This document shows, one piece after another, positions 43,062-52,260 of a stretch of 64,000 nt of DNA. The translations under genes and the position numbers were made by a program. Each line of letters opens with the position of its first letter. Position 1 is the stretch's first letter. Source of the stretch: an uncultured Lachnospiraceae bacterium (GTDB lineage Bacteria; Bacillota; Clostridia; Lachnospirales; Lachnospiraceae); the NCBI GenBank assembly GCA_910577045.1, contig CAJTLB010000013.1, positions 1 through 64,000 of the forward strand. The letters are read 5' to 3'. The notes under the pieces are model-generated. The model saw only the letters and a program-made list of their open reading frames with translations, was not told the DNA's origin and made no database searches.

Positions 43062-44090
43062 ATGAATACCTTTACATTACACAACCTTCAAAACACTTTT
43101 ACCTCTGTTCCAAATTTCTTCCTGGATCACTATATGCCAGGCGCCAACGGAGAATTCGTAAAAGTGTATTTATATCTTCTGCGTTGTCTTTCTGGAAATA
43201 CAGACAACCTTAGTATTTCTTTTATTGCAGATTCACTAAAATATACAGAAACAGATGTTATGCGTGCTTTCCGTTATTGGGAGCAAGAAAAACTTTTATC
43301 GCTTTCCTTTCAGGGCGATGCCTTAACGGATATCTATTTTTTAACACCTGAACCTCGCCAAGAAGAAAAGGAAAAAGAAAAAGGGGTAGAAATAGGAGCT
43401 GAAATTGATATCCCTGCAAAACCACATTATACTGCGGCACAGCTCAACCATTTTATGGAACTAGATGATATTAGCCAAGCATTATATGTTACACAGCGTT
43501 ATCTTGGCAGGACCCTTACCTCAACAGAAACCACATCTGTATTGTATTTTTATGATGTATTAAAATTCCCAACGGATTTAATAGAATATCTAGTAGAATA
43601 TTGTGTTTCCCGTGATAAAAAAAGTATGCGCTATATAGAAACTGTGGCATTGGCATGGGCAAAACAAGGAATACACACTGTTTCTGATGCAAAACAAATT
43701 TCTTCTTTCTATAATAAAAATTGTTTTGCTGTAATGAAAGCGTTTGGGCTATCTAACCGGAACCCAGCAGATTCTGAACTTGCCTTAATCCGTAAATGGA
43801 CCCGCAATATGGGATTTTCCCTAGATATTGTTTTAGAAGCGTGTAAACGTACCATACAGACTATCCACCAGCCAAGTTTTGAATATGCCGACTCTATCCT
43901 ATCCCGCTGGCATGAAAAAGGCGTAAAACACTTAACAGATATACAAAAGCTAGATAAACAGCATAAAGACTCTAAAGATACCAAGCAGGAAAAGCCTGCG
44001 CACCCCCATTCTACGCCTAACCGTTTTAATAATATCACTCCCCGCAGCTATCTATATGACGACTTAGAAAAACAGCTACTAGGGCATTAA
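43062..44090 (+). CDS. DnaD-domain replication initiation protein
   Basis: About 342 residues. A winged-helix-like N-terminal domain (about 1-100) is followed by a charged linker and two DnaD/DnaB_2 helical domains (about 130-200 and 205-290), the second ending YADSILSRWHEKG, the typical YxxxIxxxW motif. Together with the DnaI-like protein encoded 12 bases downstream it should help load the replicative helicase, acting like B. subtilis DnaB/DnaD. The start at MNTFTLHNL is the first ATG with a nearby AAGGA; an earlier in-frame ATG at 43041 has none. Confidence 0.88.
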   Translation: MNTFTLHNLQNTFTSVPNFFLDHYMPGANGEFVKVYLYLLRCLSGNTDNLSISFIADSLKYTETDVMRAFRYWEQEKLLSLSFQGDALTDIYFLTPEPRQEEKEKEKGVEIGAEIDIPAKPHYTAAQLNHFMELDDISQALYVTQRYLGRTLTSTETTSVLYFYDVLKFPTDLIEYLVEYCVSRDKKSMRYIETVALAWAKQGIHTVSDAKQISSFYNKNCFAVMKAFGLSNRNPADSELALIRKWTRNMGFSLDIVLEACKRTIQTIHQPSFEYADSILSRWHEKGVKHLTDIQKLDKQHKDSKDTKQEKPAHPHSTPNRFNNITPRSYLYDDLEKQLLGH

Positions 44091-44102
44091 GGAGGAATTA
44101 AT

Positions 44103-45104
44103 GTGGCACTTCGGAACTCCCAATATGATTTGCTAATCCGCACCTATAACCAAAAACAATTAAAAAACCGGCATACCTTAGATTTGCGTATACAAGAAAT
44201 TTATAAGCGGATTCCCCGCGTAGAAGAAATTAACCAAGAAATTGCTTCTATTTCGGTTGCACAAGCAAAAGAATTATTAAATGGAAATGGCCATGCCATT
44301 GTCCGGTTAAAATCCCAAATTGCCGATTTATCAGATGAACGGGCTATCCTTCTTCTTCGGCATGGGTATCCCAAAGATTACCTTACGCTTCCATATGACT
44401 GCCCAGATTGCCATGACAGCGGCTATATTGGAAATGAAAAATGCCATTGTTTCCGCCAAGCAGCGATTGATATGCTTTATACACAATCTAACCTAAAAGA
44501 AATACTAAAAACAGAAAATTTCCAAACTTTTTCTTTTGAACATTATGACAATATAGAAGAAAACCCTATTACTAATAAAACAGCATATGCCAATATTAGG
44601 GAAATCCACACAAAATCGAAACAATTTGTATCGCAATTTGGAAAAAGCTATGAAAACCTTTTATTTTATGGAGGGACTGGCGTAGGGAAAACCTTTCTTT
44701 CGAATTGTATTGCAAAAGAATTACTGGATTTATCTTTTTCTGTTATTTACCTTACTGCAATCCAATTATTTGACCTTTTCTCCCATTATACATTTGATAA
44801 TAACGAAGAGGCAGGGGAAACGAATGATATGCTTCAGTTTATTTTAGACTGTGACCTACTTATTATTGATGATTTAGGGACGGAACTAAGCAATGCCTTT
44901 ACTAACTCTAAACTCTTTTACTGTTTAAACGAGCGTTTTATTCGGAAAAAACCTATACTGATCTCTACCAATCTTTCTATAGATAAGATTAGCCAAATTT
45001 ATTCAGAGCGAATTTTTTCGCGCCTCTCTAGTAATTTTACATTTTTAAAGTTTTATGGAGATGATATTCGGATTAAAAAGAAATTACAACAAAAACAGAC
45101 TTGA
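44103..45104 (+). CDS. Helicase loader, DnaC/DnaI-like ATPase
   Basis: The 333 residues comprise an N-terminal helical part, a Cys-rich zinc-binding-like segment CPDCHDSGYIGNEKCHC (about 100-116), and a C-terminal AAA+ domain with Walker A GGTGVGKTF, Walker B LLIIDDLGTE and sensor STNLS. It should place the replicative helicase at the origin, with the DnaD-like partner. It starts with GTG seven bases after GGAGG; an ATG two bases earlier is out of frame. Confidence 0.9.
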   Translation: MALRNSQYDLLIRTYNQKQLKNRHTLDLRIQEIYKRIPRVEEINQEIASISVAQAKELLNGNGHAIVRLKSQIADLSDERAILLLRHGYPKDYLTLPYDCPDCHDSGYIGNEKCHCFRQAAIDMLYTQSNLKEILKTENFQTFSFEHYDNIEENPITNKTAYANIREIHTKSKQFVSQFGKSYENLLFYGGTGVGKTFLSNCIAKELLDLSFSVIYLTAIQLFDLFSHYTFDNNEEAGETNDMLQFILDCDLLIIDDLGTELSNAFTNSKLFYCLNERFIRKKPILISTNLSIDKISQIYSERIFSRLSSNFTFLKFYGDDIRIKKKLQQKQT

Positions 45105-45129
45105 CGAAACCAGACTATAATGTTATAAA
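45101..45129 (+). promoter_or_regulatory. prs promoter inside the end of the dnaI-like gene
   Basis: TTGACG (45101-45106) overlaps the TGA stop of the loader gene and is 17 bases from TATAAA (45124-45129). Confidence 0.6.
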
Positions 45130-45177
45130 CAAAATGTTCAATACTATACCATACACGAAATTGGAGGAGAATACGTT

Positions 45178-46350
45178 ATGACACGTGAAGCGAAAGATTT
45201 CAATACCATTCCGGTAGGGCCTCTTGGGATTGTTGTCCTTCCAAGTTGTAAAGACCTAGGGGACAAAATTGACTCCTATATTGTAGCATGGAGGGACAAG
45301 CGGGAAAATGAACACACTTCTACCCTTCCTTTTAACGGCTATTTAAAGGATTCTTATTTAGTAGATGCAAACGTCCCTAGGTTTGGCTCTGGTGAAGCAA
45401 AGGGAATTATTAACCAATCTGTCCGTGGTGATGATCTATACATAATTACAGATGTTACTAATTATAGCCTAACCTATTCATTATGTGGGTTTACCAACCA
45501 TATGTCGCCGGATGATCACTTTCAGGATTTAAAACGTGTTATTGCTGCGGTCGGCGGAAAGGCAAGGCGCATCACTGTTATTATGCCATATTTATACGAA
45601 AGCCGCCAGCACAAGCGTACTGGTCGTGAATCTTTGGACTGTGCATTGGCACTCCAAGAGCTTTCTAATATGGGCGTAGAAAATATTATTACTTTTGATG
45701 CACATGATCCACGTGTACAAAATGCTATCCCGTTAAAAGGATTTGAAACGGTTACGCCAGCTTACCAATATATTAAAGCCCTTTTAAAAGAAGAGCCTGA
45801 TATCCATATGGACTCTCAGCATATGATGATTATTAGCCCAGATGAAGGGGGTACTTCCCGCGCTGTATATTACTCTAATGTACTTGGGCTAGAACTTGGC
45901 ATGTTCTATAAACGCCGTGATTATACCAGAGTTGAAAATGGCAGGAACCCTATTATTGCACATGAATTCCTTGGTTCTTCCGTAGAAGGGAAAGACTGCC
46001 TTATTATTGATGATATGATTTCCTCTGGGGAAAGCATTTTAGATGTTGCCAAAGAATTAAAACGCAGAAATGCAAGAAAAGTATTTGCTGCTGCTTCTTT
46101 TGGCTTATTTACCAATGGGCTTGAAAAATTTGATCAATTCTATAAAGAGGGATTAATTGATCGGGTGCTTACTACAAACCTCATCTACCAAACCCCAGAG
46201 CTATTGACAAAACCATACTACATTAATGTAGATATGAGCAAATATATTGCTTTAATTATTGACACTTTAAACCATGATGCTTCTATTAGCGATTTATTAA
46301 ACCCTGTAACACGCATCCACAATATCCTAAGTAAATACCATCAAATATAA
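45178..46350 (+). CDS. prs: Ribose-phosphate pyrophosphokinase
   Basis: Makes PRPP from ribose 5-phosphate and ATP. The 390 residues contain VIMPYLYESRQHKRTGRESL, the flexible-loop and ATP-site region, and the PRPP-binding loop DCLIIDDMISSGES. It is longer than the usual 310-320 residue enzyme, mainly through N-terminal and loop extensions, a form I associate with Lachnospiraceae. GGAGG precedes the ATG. It has its own promoter and a strong terminator. Confidence 0.92.
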   Translation: MTREAKDFNTIPVGPLGIVVLPSCKDLGDKIDSYIVAWRDKRENEHTSTLPFNGYLKDSYLVDANVPRFGSGEAKGIINQSVRGDDLYIITDVTNYSLTYSLCGFTNHMSPDDHFQDLKRVIAAVGGKARRITVIMPYLYESRQHKRTGRESLDCALALQELSNMGVENIITFDAHDPRVQNAIPLKGFETVTPAYQYIKALLKEEPDIHMDSQHMMIISPDEGGTSRAVYYSNVLGLELGMFYKRRDYTRVENGRNPIIAHEFLGSSVEGKDCLIIDDMISSGESILDVAKELKRRNARKVFAAASFGLFTNGLEKFDQFYKEGLIDRVLTTNLIYQTPELLTKPYYINVDMSKYIALIIDTLNHDASISDLLNPVTRIHNILSKYHQI

Positions 46351-46372
46351 TTATTAACCTTCCATATAAAGC

Positions 46373-46418
46373 AGCTGCCACATTAAGAAAACTAGGTTCC
46401 TTAATGCGGCAGCTTTAT
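46373..46418. terminator. Bidirectional terminator between prs and the YhaN-like gene
   Basis: AGCTGCCACATTAAG (46373-46387) pairs with CTTAATGCGGCAGCT (46400-46414) with one mismatch. A T-rich tail follows on the plus strand; on the minus strand TTTATATGG follows. Confidence 0.85.
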
Positions 46419-47914
46419 TATAATTCCAACAAATGATATGTTTTTTCCATATTATCCAAAATTTCTTTTTCTCTTTGATGGCAAGTAAAAAGCAGTATCT
46501 GCCTAGCCTGCTGTGTTAATGCTGCCAATGTAGATTGTAAACGTTCCTTATCATAATAGACAAACGTTTCATCCAAAAGTAGGGGCATCGATTCGTATCC
46601 CATTATACTATCTGCTGCAGCCAGGCGTAATGCTAAATAAACTTGTTCTGCTGCACCCCTGCTTAATTGATACAGTGGAATTTTCCTATTTTGCCCATAT
46701 AAAAATATTTCATTATTTTCCTGAATAAATACCTTATTATACTTATTATCTGTTATCTCTGACAATAAATGGGACATGCGTTCCCTCATATGTTCGCTGA
46801 CGTTTTTCTGCATAGAGCCTGCCACTTGTTTTAAAGTCTGCTCTGCCAACATAACCGCGCTAATCTGCTGGTATAGCTTCCTATTTTCTTCTACCTGCTG
46901 CCTACAGCCTTCCAGCCCACTTTGGTAAATAACAGCCCTTTCCTTCATTTGCTCTAATTTCCATTCGACTTTTTGGATCTGTTCATACAATGTTTTTTCC
47001 CTTTTTTCTGCTTCCATAAATGCAACTGAAACCGAAGTTAAAGCATGGCCCTTCCATGCAAGGAATGCACATATTAATGCCAGTATGCCAAAAATCCAAA
47101 CACCTTCCCTCCAATAGCCCATAACATAACAAAATACCATAATAAAAAAACTAACTGCACTTAAAAATAATTCTATGTACATTAACCTTTTCTGGCGGCT
47201 GGAATTTTCATATGCTTGTTTTTCCTGTTTTATCTGCTTGCGCATTTCCTCTAGTTCTTCTTGCGCTTCCTCTTTCCTTATTGTCTGCTGTAAAAGTTCC
47301 TCTTCAATAATTCTTAAATCTTCTTCTGCATTTTGTAATTCTTCTTCTAACTTTGGCTGGTACTGCTTTATTAACCTTTTCTTTTCCTCAGCCAAAAAGA
47401 CAAATGCCTTTCTCATATCCCATTCTGGTTCTCCTGCCGATAAATAATTTACCATTGTATTTTGTAATTCTTCAGACAATGTTTGCCCTGGCTCCGCCTT
47501 CATCTGGCTAATACAAACGGTATTTGTAAAACTGCTTTCTGTTATTCCCCCTAAAAGTCCCTTTAATTCTTCCTCTGTTAATTCTTCCCCTGTCGTTTCA
47601 TTTACAATCTCTGTTTTCCAGTTATCGTGGCTAAAACAACGGTATATCCGATAAACACCCCTTCCCTTTTGGAAGCGCATCACTCCCTCATAAGAAGCTG
47701 GGTTTTCCCACGGCTCATATTTACTAAATTCGTCTGTTTTAGAAGCCCTTCCTCTCTGCCTTTCTATGCCAAACAACATAGCACGGATAAAAGCATGGAT
47801 GGTACTTTTACCTGCTTCATTATCACCATAAATTACATTAACGCCTTTTTGAAAAAACAAATTTACACCATGTAATTTCCCAAAATTTGTTATTCCCACT
47901 TCTAAAATTACCAT
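46418..47914 (-). CDS. YhaN/SbcC-like ATPase with membrane helices in its coiled coil
   Basis: The 498 residues form an SMC/Rad50-type ABC ATPase: Walker A GDNEAGKSTIHAF near the N-terminus, a coiled coil (about 175-245 and 300-360), signature LSRGAAEQVYLALRLA and Walker B LLLDETFVYYDKE. Between the coiled-coil arms are two hydrophobic segments (YIELFLSAVSFFIMVFCYV and GVWIFGILALICAFLAW), so the arms should be tethered to the membrane. This matches the YhaN type, which pairs with a YhaO-like nuclease, encoded just upstream. A DNA-repair role is expected. Confidence 0.85.
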   Translation of the reverse strand: MVILEVGITNFGKLHGVNLFFQKGVNVIYGDNEAGKSTIHAFIRAMLFGIERQRGRASKTDEFSKYEPWENPASYEGVMRFQKGRGVYRIYRCFSHDNWKTEIVNETTGEELTEEELKGLLGGITESSFTNTVCISQMKAEPGQTLSEELQNTMVNYLSAGEPEWDMRKAFVFLAEEKKRLIKQYQPKLEEELQNAEEDLRIIEEELLQQTIRKEEAQEELEEMRKQIKQEKQAYENSSRQKRLMYIELFLSAVSFFIMVFCYVMGYWREGVWIFGILALICAFLAWKGHALTSVSVAFMEAEKREKTLYEQIQKVEWKLEQMKERAVIYQSGLEGCRQQVEENRKLYQQISAVMLAEQTLKQVAGSMQKNVSEHMRERMSHLLSEITDNKYNKVFIQENNEIFLYGQNRKIPLYQLSRGAAEQVYLALRLAAADSIMGYESMPLLLDETFVYYDKERLQSTLAALTQQARQILLFTCHQREKEILDNMEKTYHLLEL

Positions 47915-47937
47915 TTCAGCCTCCTTTCCTCTATTCC

Positions 47938-48984
47938 CTATACGTCAAATGCACGTATCCCATAATGAAGTGCTTGGCGTTCTATCTCATTTAGTGTTTC
48001 TTTTTTTAAGAACTCCTTCATATACCAGCCCAAGACATTGTTTTTATTTGCTTGGTACAATTCCTGTAAATTATAATCTGGCTGTGTCTTATCATCAAAA
48101 CTGCATATATTCCCTTCTTTTTGAAATTCTTCAAAAGAAAACTGCATTACTTGATCCCTTTGCCCCACTAACCGTAAACTATACATATTTTGGCTCCCAA
48201 AAGTTTCTATTTCCTCCCTTACTTTCTGCCTAACTGACATAACCGTATCTTCTGGCGTAACAGCTATTTCAATTGGCAGATAAATCCGTCTGGCAAATGG
48301 CACAAATTTTACTTGCACTTTTCCTTTTGAAATTTCTACTTCATAAAATCCTTTCGCCCCGCTATCCGACCTATCTGCTGGCTCTAAACATCCAGCTTGG
48401 ACTACCTTGTTTTTCACAAGTTCCCCGCCCATATGGATATGCCCAAAAGCAATATAATCAAACCCACTTGCCTTTAGCTTTTCAATATCATAAGGGCGGT
48501 GCCCTGCATCTCCACCATGCCCTAACAGTATATTCACTTTTTTTTCATCTGCTACTGTTATTTGGTTATATACAGGTTCTATATCTTCTCTATCATAATA
48601 GCTTCCTCCATATACAGAAAGATTCAAATCAGGGAAATCCTTCCGTTCAATCCCTGGTGATTTAAAAAAACTCACATTTTTACACCATAAAAAACTTCTA
48701 TAATAAGAATCCTGCTTCATATAATCATGGTTTCCTGCTATTATCATTACCCTTGTTTTTGTCAGCGTGGAAAACAGATAATCTACCTCTTTTAATTCCC
48801 TTAATAATGGCTGCCTATGGAACATATCCCCTGCTATTAGCAAAACATCTGCCTGTACTTTCTCTGTATATGTAATTGCCCTTTCAAATGTTTCCCATAT
48901 CTCCCTGCCCCTATCTTTTACCCATTTTGCTCCTTTTTCGGGTTCTGCCCCTAAATGTATGTCCGCTATATGTATTACTTTCAT
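47938..48984 (-). CDS. YhaO/SbcD-like metallophosphoesterase
   Basis: DNA nuclease partner of the downstream ATPase. The 348 residues hold the full metallophosphoesterase motif set: HIADIHLG, IAGDMFH, IAGNHDYM, LLGHGGD and FGHIHMGG, followed by a C-terminal capping domain. The gap to the YhaN-like gene is 23 bases, and both run on the minus strand. Mre11/SbcD relatives degrade DNA ends and hairpins together with their ATPase partner. GGAAGGA precedes the ATG. Confidence 0.88.
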   Translation of the reverse strand: MKVIHIADIHLGAEPEKGAKWVKDRGREIWETFERAITYTEKVQADVLLIAGDMFHRQPLLRELKEVDYLFSTLTKTRVMIIAGNHDYMKQDSYYRSFLWCKNVSFFKSPGIERKDFPDLNLSVYGGSYYDREDIEPVYNQITVADEKKVNILLGHGGDAGHRPYDIEKLKASGFDYIAFGHIHMGGELVKNKVVQAGCLEPADRSDSGAKGFYEVEISKGKVQVKFVPFARRIYLPIEIAVTPEDTVMSVRQKVREEIETFGSQNMYSLRLVGQRDQVMQFSFEEFQKEGNICSFDDKTQPDYNLQELYQANKNNVLGWYMKEFLKKETLNEIERQALHYGIRAFDV

Positions 48985-49130
48985 TGTCCTTCCTCCACTA
49001 TAGCCCTGCCTATCCTCTTATTCATACTGCTACCTATTATTCTTCCCTATTATACAACTGATTCGTAGACTTGTCATTGACTTTAAGTACAAAAAGCAGT
49101 AATTCCCAAAAAACAACACAAAAAACCCCA

Positions 49131-49159
49131 TTGTTTCTCTATTTTCAGGGTGTTATAAT
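49131..49159 (+). promoter_or_regulatory. Promoter of the MATE leader transcript
   Basis: TTGTTT (49131-49136) is 17 bases from TATAAT (49154-49159). A second TATAAT lies at 49164-49169. Between 48985 and 49130 nothing further is seen. Confidence 0.6.
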
Positions 49160-49173
49160 AAAATATAATTTAA

Positions 49174-49320
49174 AATTCCCCCTTCCTCTTAAGTAAAGGG
49201 GAAATTGCCCAAAACAATTATAATGGCAGCAAAGGACGGGGCGAAAGTGGTATCCCTTGCTGCCATAAGGCAATCTACATAATTGGCTCCTAACTGCCGC
49301 AAGTGGATTGAAACAAAAAG
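49174..49320 (+). ncRNA. Structured leader of the MATE gene, possible guanidine-IV riboswitch
   Basis: Hairpin 1 pairs 49174-49184 with 49196-49206 (C-rich arm with GGGG arm). Hairpin 2 pairs TGGCAGCAA (49224-49232) plus GG with CC plus TTGCTGCCA (49255-49265). The loops CCTC (49185-49188) and GGGG (49238-49241) could kiss. ATTGCC (49204-49209) can instead pair with GGCAAT (49269-49274), and CAATTAT (49215-49221) with ATAATTG (49279-49285), which would compete with hairpin 1. The mepA motif (guanidine-IV) is known upstream of MATE genes in clostridia; the match is by context and general shape, not verified consensus. Confidence 0.45.
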
Positions 49321-49379
49321 TAAGGCATAACTGGAATAAAAATTAAGCACGAAAATGCAAAATTATAGGAGATGATTAT

Positions 49380-50777
49380 ATGCTTGAAACCTTTTTTTCT
49401 GTTAGCCATATGCTTAAGTCTTCCCAAAAGATTGGAAACATTCCAGACTCTAAGACGGTTTACCAAAATTTTTTCCAAATTGCATGGCCTTCCGCTGTTG
49501 AATCTACTTTAGTTGGGCTAGTAGGTGCTATTGATACTATGATGGTTGGCGGGATTGGCACAGCTGCAATTGCTGCTGTTGGCATTACTAACCAGCCAAA
49601 GTTTATTTTGCTTGCTGCCATTAATTCTTTAAATGTTGGGGTTACTGCTATTGTAGCAAGGAGAAAAGGAGAAAATAACCAAGAAAGTGCTAATAGTTGT
49701 TTAAGGCAATGTTTATTGCTTAGTGCGTTTATTTCTATCTTTATGGCTGTTATGGGCTTTTTATATGCTTCTGAAATACTTATATTTGCAGGTGCTGAAG
49801 CAGATTACCTTGATTATGCTGTATCTTATTTCAGGATTCTTATGGTTAGTATCTTTTTTCAAGCCATTAACTTAACTATCAACGCTGCCCAACGTGGGGC
49901 AGGCAATACTAGGATTTCCATGCGCACCAACGTAACAGGGAATATTGTGAATGTTATTTTTAATTATCTGCTTATTAACGGCGTTTGGTTTTTCCCAAAG
50001 CTTGGTGTACAAGGCGCCGCTATTGCCACTGCGCTTGGTGCATTTGTAGCATGTTGTATGTCAGTTGCTACTTTACTAAAACGTGGTTCTTTCTTAAGCT
50101 TCCATACTATTGGTAGGTGGAAACTATCCAAGGCTTTATTACTTCTGCTTTTCAGTATTAGTGGAAGCGCACTAATAGAACAAGTATTTATGAGGATTGG
50201 TTTCTTTACCTATGCTAAATTAGTTGCTGCTTTAGGGACTACTGCTTATGCAACCCACCTTATCTGCATGAATATTCTAAGTTTATCCTTTAATTTTGCA
50301 GACGGCTTTGGCGTAGCGGCTTCTTCTTTAATGGGGCAAAGCCTTGGTGCTAAACGCCCTGATATGGCGACTCTCTATGTAAAGGCAGGGCAACGGATTG
50401 TATTTTGTATCTCTGCTGTACTATGTGTATGTTTTATTACAGGCAGGTACTTTTTAGTCTCACTTTTTTCACAAGAAGCAGAAGTCATTGAATTAGGTGC
50501 TATTATTGTCCTATTTATTGCTGGCATTACTTGGCTCCAAACCTCCCAAGTCGTTATATCAGGTTCCTTACGGGGAGCTGGTGACACCCGCTTTGTTGCC
50601 CTAAGTTCCCTGATTAGTGTCACCCTATTCCGGCCTTTTTTAGCGTGGCTGTTCTGTTACCCACTTGGTTTTGGGCTAATCGGCGCATGGTTTTCCCTAT
50701 TTGCTGACCAAGGTATCCGGCTTATATTAAATTTTTGGAGGTTTTCTACGGGAAAATGGGCTTCTATTAAGGTATAA
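49380..50777 (+). CDS. MATE-family efflux transporter
   Basis: Sodium- or proton-driven multidrug or cation exporter, 465 residues with about twelve membrane segments. Typical MATE blocks are WPSAVESTLVGLVGAIDTMM, GAGNTRISMRTNVTGN and the second-half repeat around GAGDTRFVALSSL. Two-fold symmetry between halves is visible. AGGAG precedes the ATG. About 200 bases of leader with paired segments precede it. If the leader is a guanidine-IV riboswitch the substrate would be guanidinium, which is inference. Confidence 0.93.
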   Translation: MLETFFSVSHMLKSSQKIGNIPDSKTVYQNFFQIAWPSAVESTLVGLVGAIDTMMVGGIGTAAIAAVGITNQPKFILLAAINSLNVGVTAIVARRKGENNQESANSCLRQCLLLSAFISIFMAVMGFLYASEILIFAGAEADYLDYAVSYFRILMVSIFFQAINLTINAAQRGAGNTRISMRTNVTGNIVNVIFNYLLINGVWFFPKLGVQGAAIATALGAFVACCMSVATLLKRGSFLSFHTIGRWKLSKALLLLLFSISGSALIEQVFMRIGFFTYAKLVAALGTTAYATHLICMNILSLSFNFADGFGVAASSLMGQSLGAKRPDMATLYVKAGQRIVFCISAVLCVCFITGRYFLVSLFSQEAEVIELGAIIVLFIAGITWLQTSQVVISGSLRGAGDTRFVALSSLISVTLFRPFLAWLFCYPLGFGLIGAWFSLFADQGIRLILNFWRFSTGKWASIKV

Positions 50778-50778
50778 A

Positions 50779-50805
50779 AAAGGAGCTGTTTAAGGCAGCC
50801 CCTTT
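50779..50805 (-). terminator. Terminator shared by asnS and the MATE gene
   Basis: AAAGGAGCTG (50779-50788) pairs with CAGCCCCTTT (50796-50805) with a one-base mismatch. On the minus strand six T follow, so it is the asnS terminator; on the plus strand the T run is short. Confidence 0.8.
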
Positions 50806-50829
50806 ACAAAAACAATTGCATTTCTATTT

Positions 50830-52221
50830 TTATAATTCACAATTATTTACTGTCCTTGGGAATGGTATTACATCGCGGATATTTCCCATGCCAGTTAAAT
50901 ACATAACACACCGTTCAAACCCAAGCCCAAAACCTGCATGGCGTGCAGAGCCATATTTGCGTAAATCCAAATAGAACTGATAATCTTCTGGTTTTAAATT
51001 TAGCTCTTCCATTCTGGCAAGCAGCTTATCATAATTATCCTCTCTTTGGCTTCCACCAATAATTTCTCCAATGCCAGGCACCAGGCAGTCCATAGCGGCT
51101 ACTGTTTTTCCGTCTTCATTTAATTTCATATAAAATGCTTTTATTTCCTTTGGATAATCTGTTACAAATACAGGACGCTTAAAGATTTGTTCTGTTAAAT
51201 ACCTTTCATGTTCTGTCTGTAAATCACAGCCCCAAGATACTTTATAATCAAACTCTTCATTATGCTTTTCCAATAGCTCAATGGCTTCTGTATAAGTAAT
51301 ATGCCCAAACTCCGAATGTAGCACGCCTTCCAAACGTTCCATTAAGCCCTTGTCCACAAATTGATTGAAAAATGCCATTTCTTCCGGCGCATGTTCCATG
51401 ACATATTGGATAATATATTTTAACATCCCTTCTGCCAACATCATATCATCCTTTAAATCCGCAAATGCCATTTCTGGCTCAATCATCCAAAACTCTGCTG
51501 CATGGCGTGTAGTATTCGAATTTTCTGCACGGAAAGTAGGGCCAAATGTATAAATATTACGGAATGCCATTGCATATGTTTCTCCATTTAACTGCCCGCT
51601 TACTGTTAAATTAGTCGGTTTATTAAAGAAGTCCTTTGCATAGTCCACTTTCCCATCTGCTGTTTTAGGAAGGTTCTCTAAATCTAACGTTGTCACTTGG
51701 AACATCTCGCCGGCACCTTCACAGTCGCTTCCTGTAATAATTGGCGTATGCACATACACAAAATCTCTTTCTTGAAAGTATTTGTGGATTGCATATGCAA
51801 TAAGGGAACGCACACGGAATACTGCTTGGAAGGTATTTGTCCGTGGCCTTAAATGAGAAATTGTCCTTAAATATTCAAAGCTGTGCCTCTTTTTCTGGAG
51901 AGGGTAATCTGAAGTAGAATTTCCTTCTACTACCACACTATCTGCCTGGATTTCAAATGGCTGCTTTGCTTCTGGCGTTGCTACTAAAGTGCCCTCTACA
52001 ATAACCGCTGCCCCTACATTCAATTTGGAAATCTCTGCAAAATTCTCCATAGTATCATGGTATACTATCTGTAATGTTTCAAAAAATGTCCCATCATTTA
52101 ATACCAAGAAGCCAAAACTTTTTGAATCACGGACGCTTCTAACCCAACCGCCTACTTGTACCTTCCTGCCTAAGTACTCTTCCCTATTCCTATATAACTC
52201 TCTTACTGTTACTAATTCCAT
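50830..52221 (-). CDS. asnS: Asparaginyl-tRNA synthetase
   Basis: Charges tRNA-Asn. The 463 residues comprise an N-terminal OB fold (to about 120) and a class II core with the motif 2 region TFGPTFRAENSNTTRHAAEFW and motif 3 GFGLGFERCVMYLTG. Residues after motif 2 fit AsnRS rather than AspRS. It starts 40 bases after the isomerase gene on the same strand. No T-box leader is visible. Confidence 0.96.
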   Translation of the reverse strand: MELVTVRELYRNREEYLGRKVQVGGWVRSVRDSKSFGFLVLNDGTFFETLQIVYHDTMENFAEISKLNVGAAVIVEGTLVATPEAKQPFEIQADSVVVEGNSTSDYPLQKKRHSFEYLRTISHLRPRTNTFQAVFRVRSLIAYAIHKYFQERDFVYVHTPIITGSDCEGAGEMFQVTTLDLENLPKTADGKVDYAKDFFNKPTNLTVSGQLNGETYAMAFRNIYTFGPTFRAENSNTTRHAAEFWMIEPEMAFADLKDDMMLAEGMLKYIIQYVMEHAPEEMAFFNQFVDKGLMERLEGVLHSEFGHITYTEAIELLEKHNEEFDYKVSWGCDLQTEHERYLTEQIFKRPVFVTDYPKEIKAFYMKLNEDGKTVAAMDCLVPGIGEIIGGSQREDNYDKLLARMEELNLKPEDYQFYLDLRKYGSARHAGFGLGFERCVMYLTGMGNIRDVIPFPRTVNNCEL

Positions 52222-52260
52222 TTTTAAAAATACCTCTCTATTGATTCATTCTACCTAAGA

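Noticed and set aside
49281..49312. A stretch ending GTGGATTGAAAC that resembles the 3' end of a type I CRISPR repeat
   Set aside because: Only one copy is present, with no spacers and no cas genes; it lies in the MATE leader and fits RNA pairing there better.
50822..52260. T-box leaders for asnS or lysS
   Set aside because: Only short gaps precede asnS and lysS, with no T-box core sequence or antiterminator visible.
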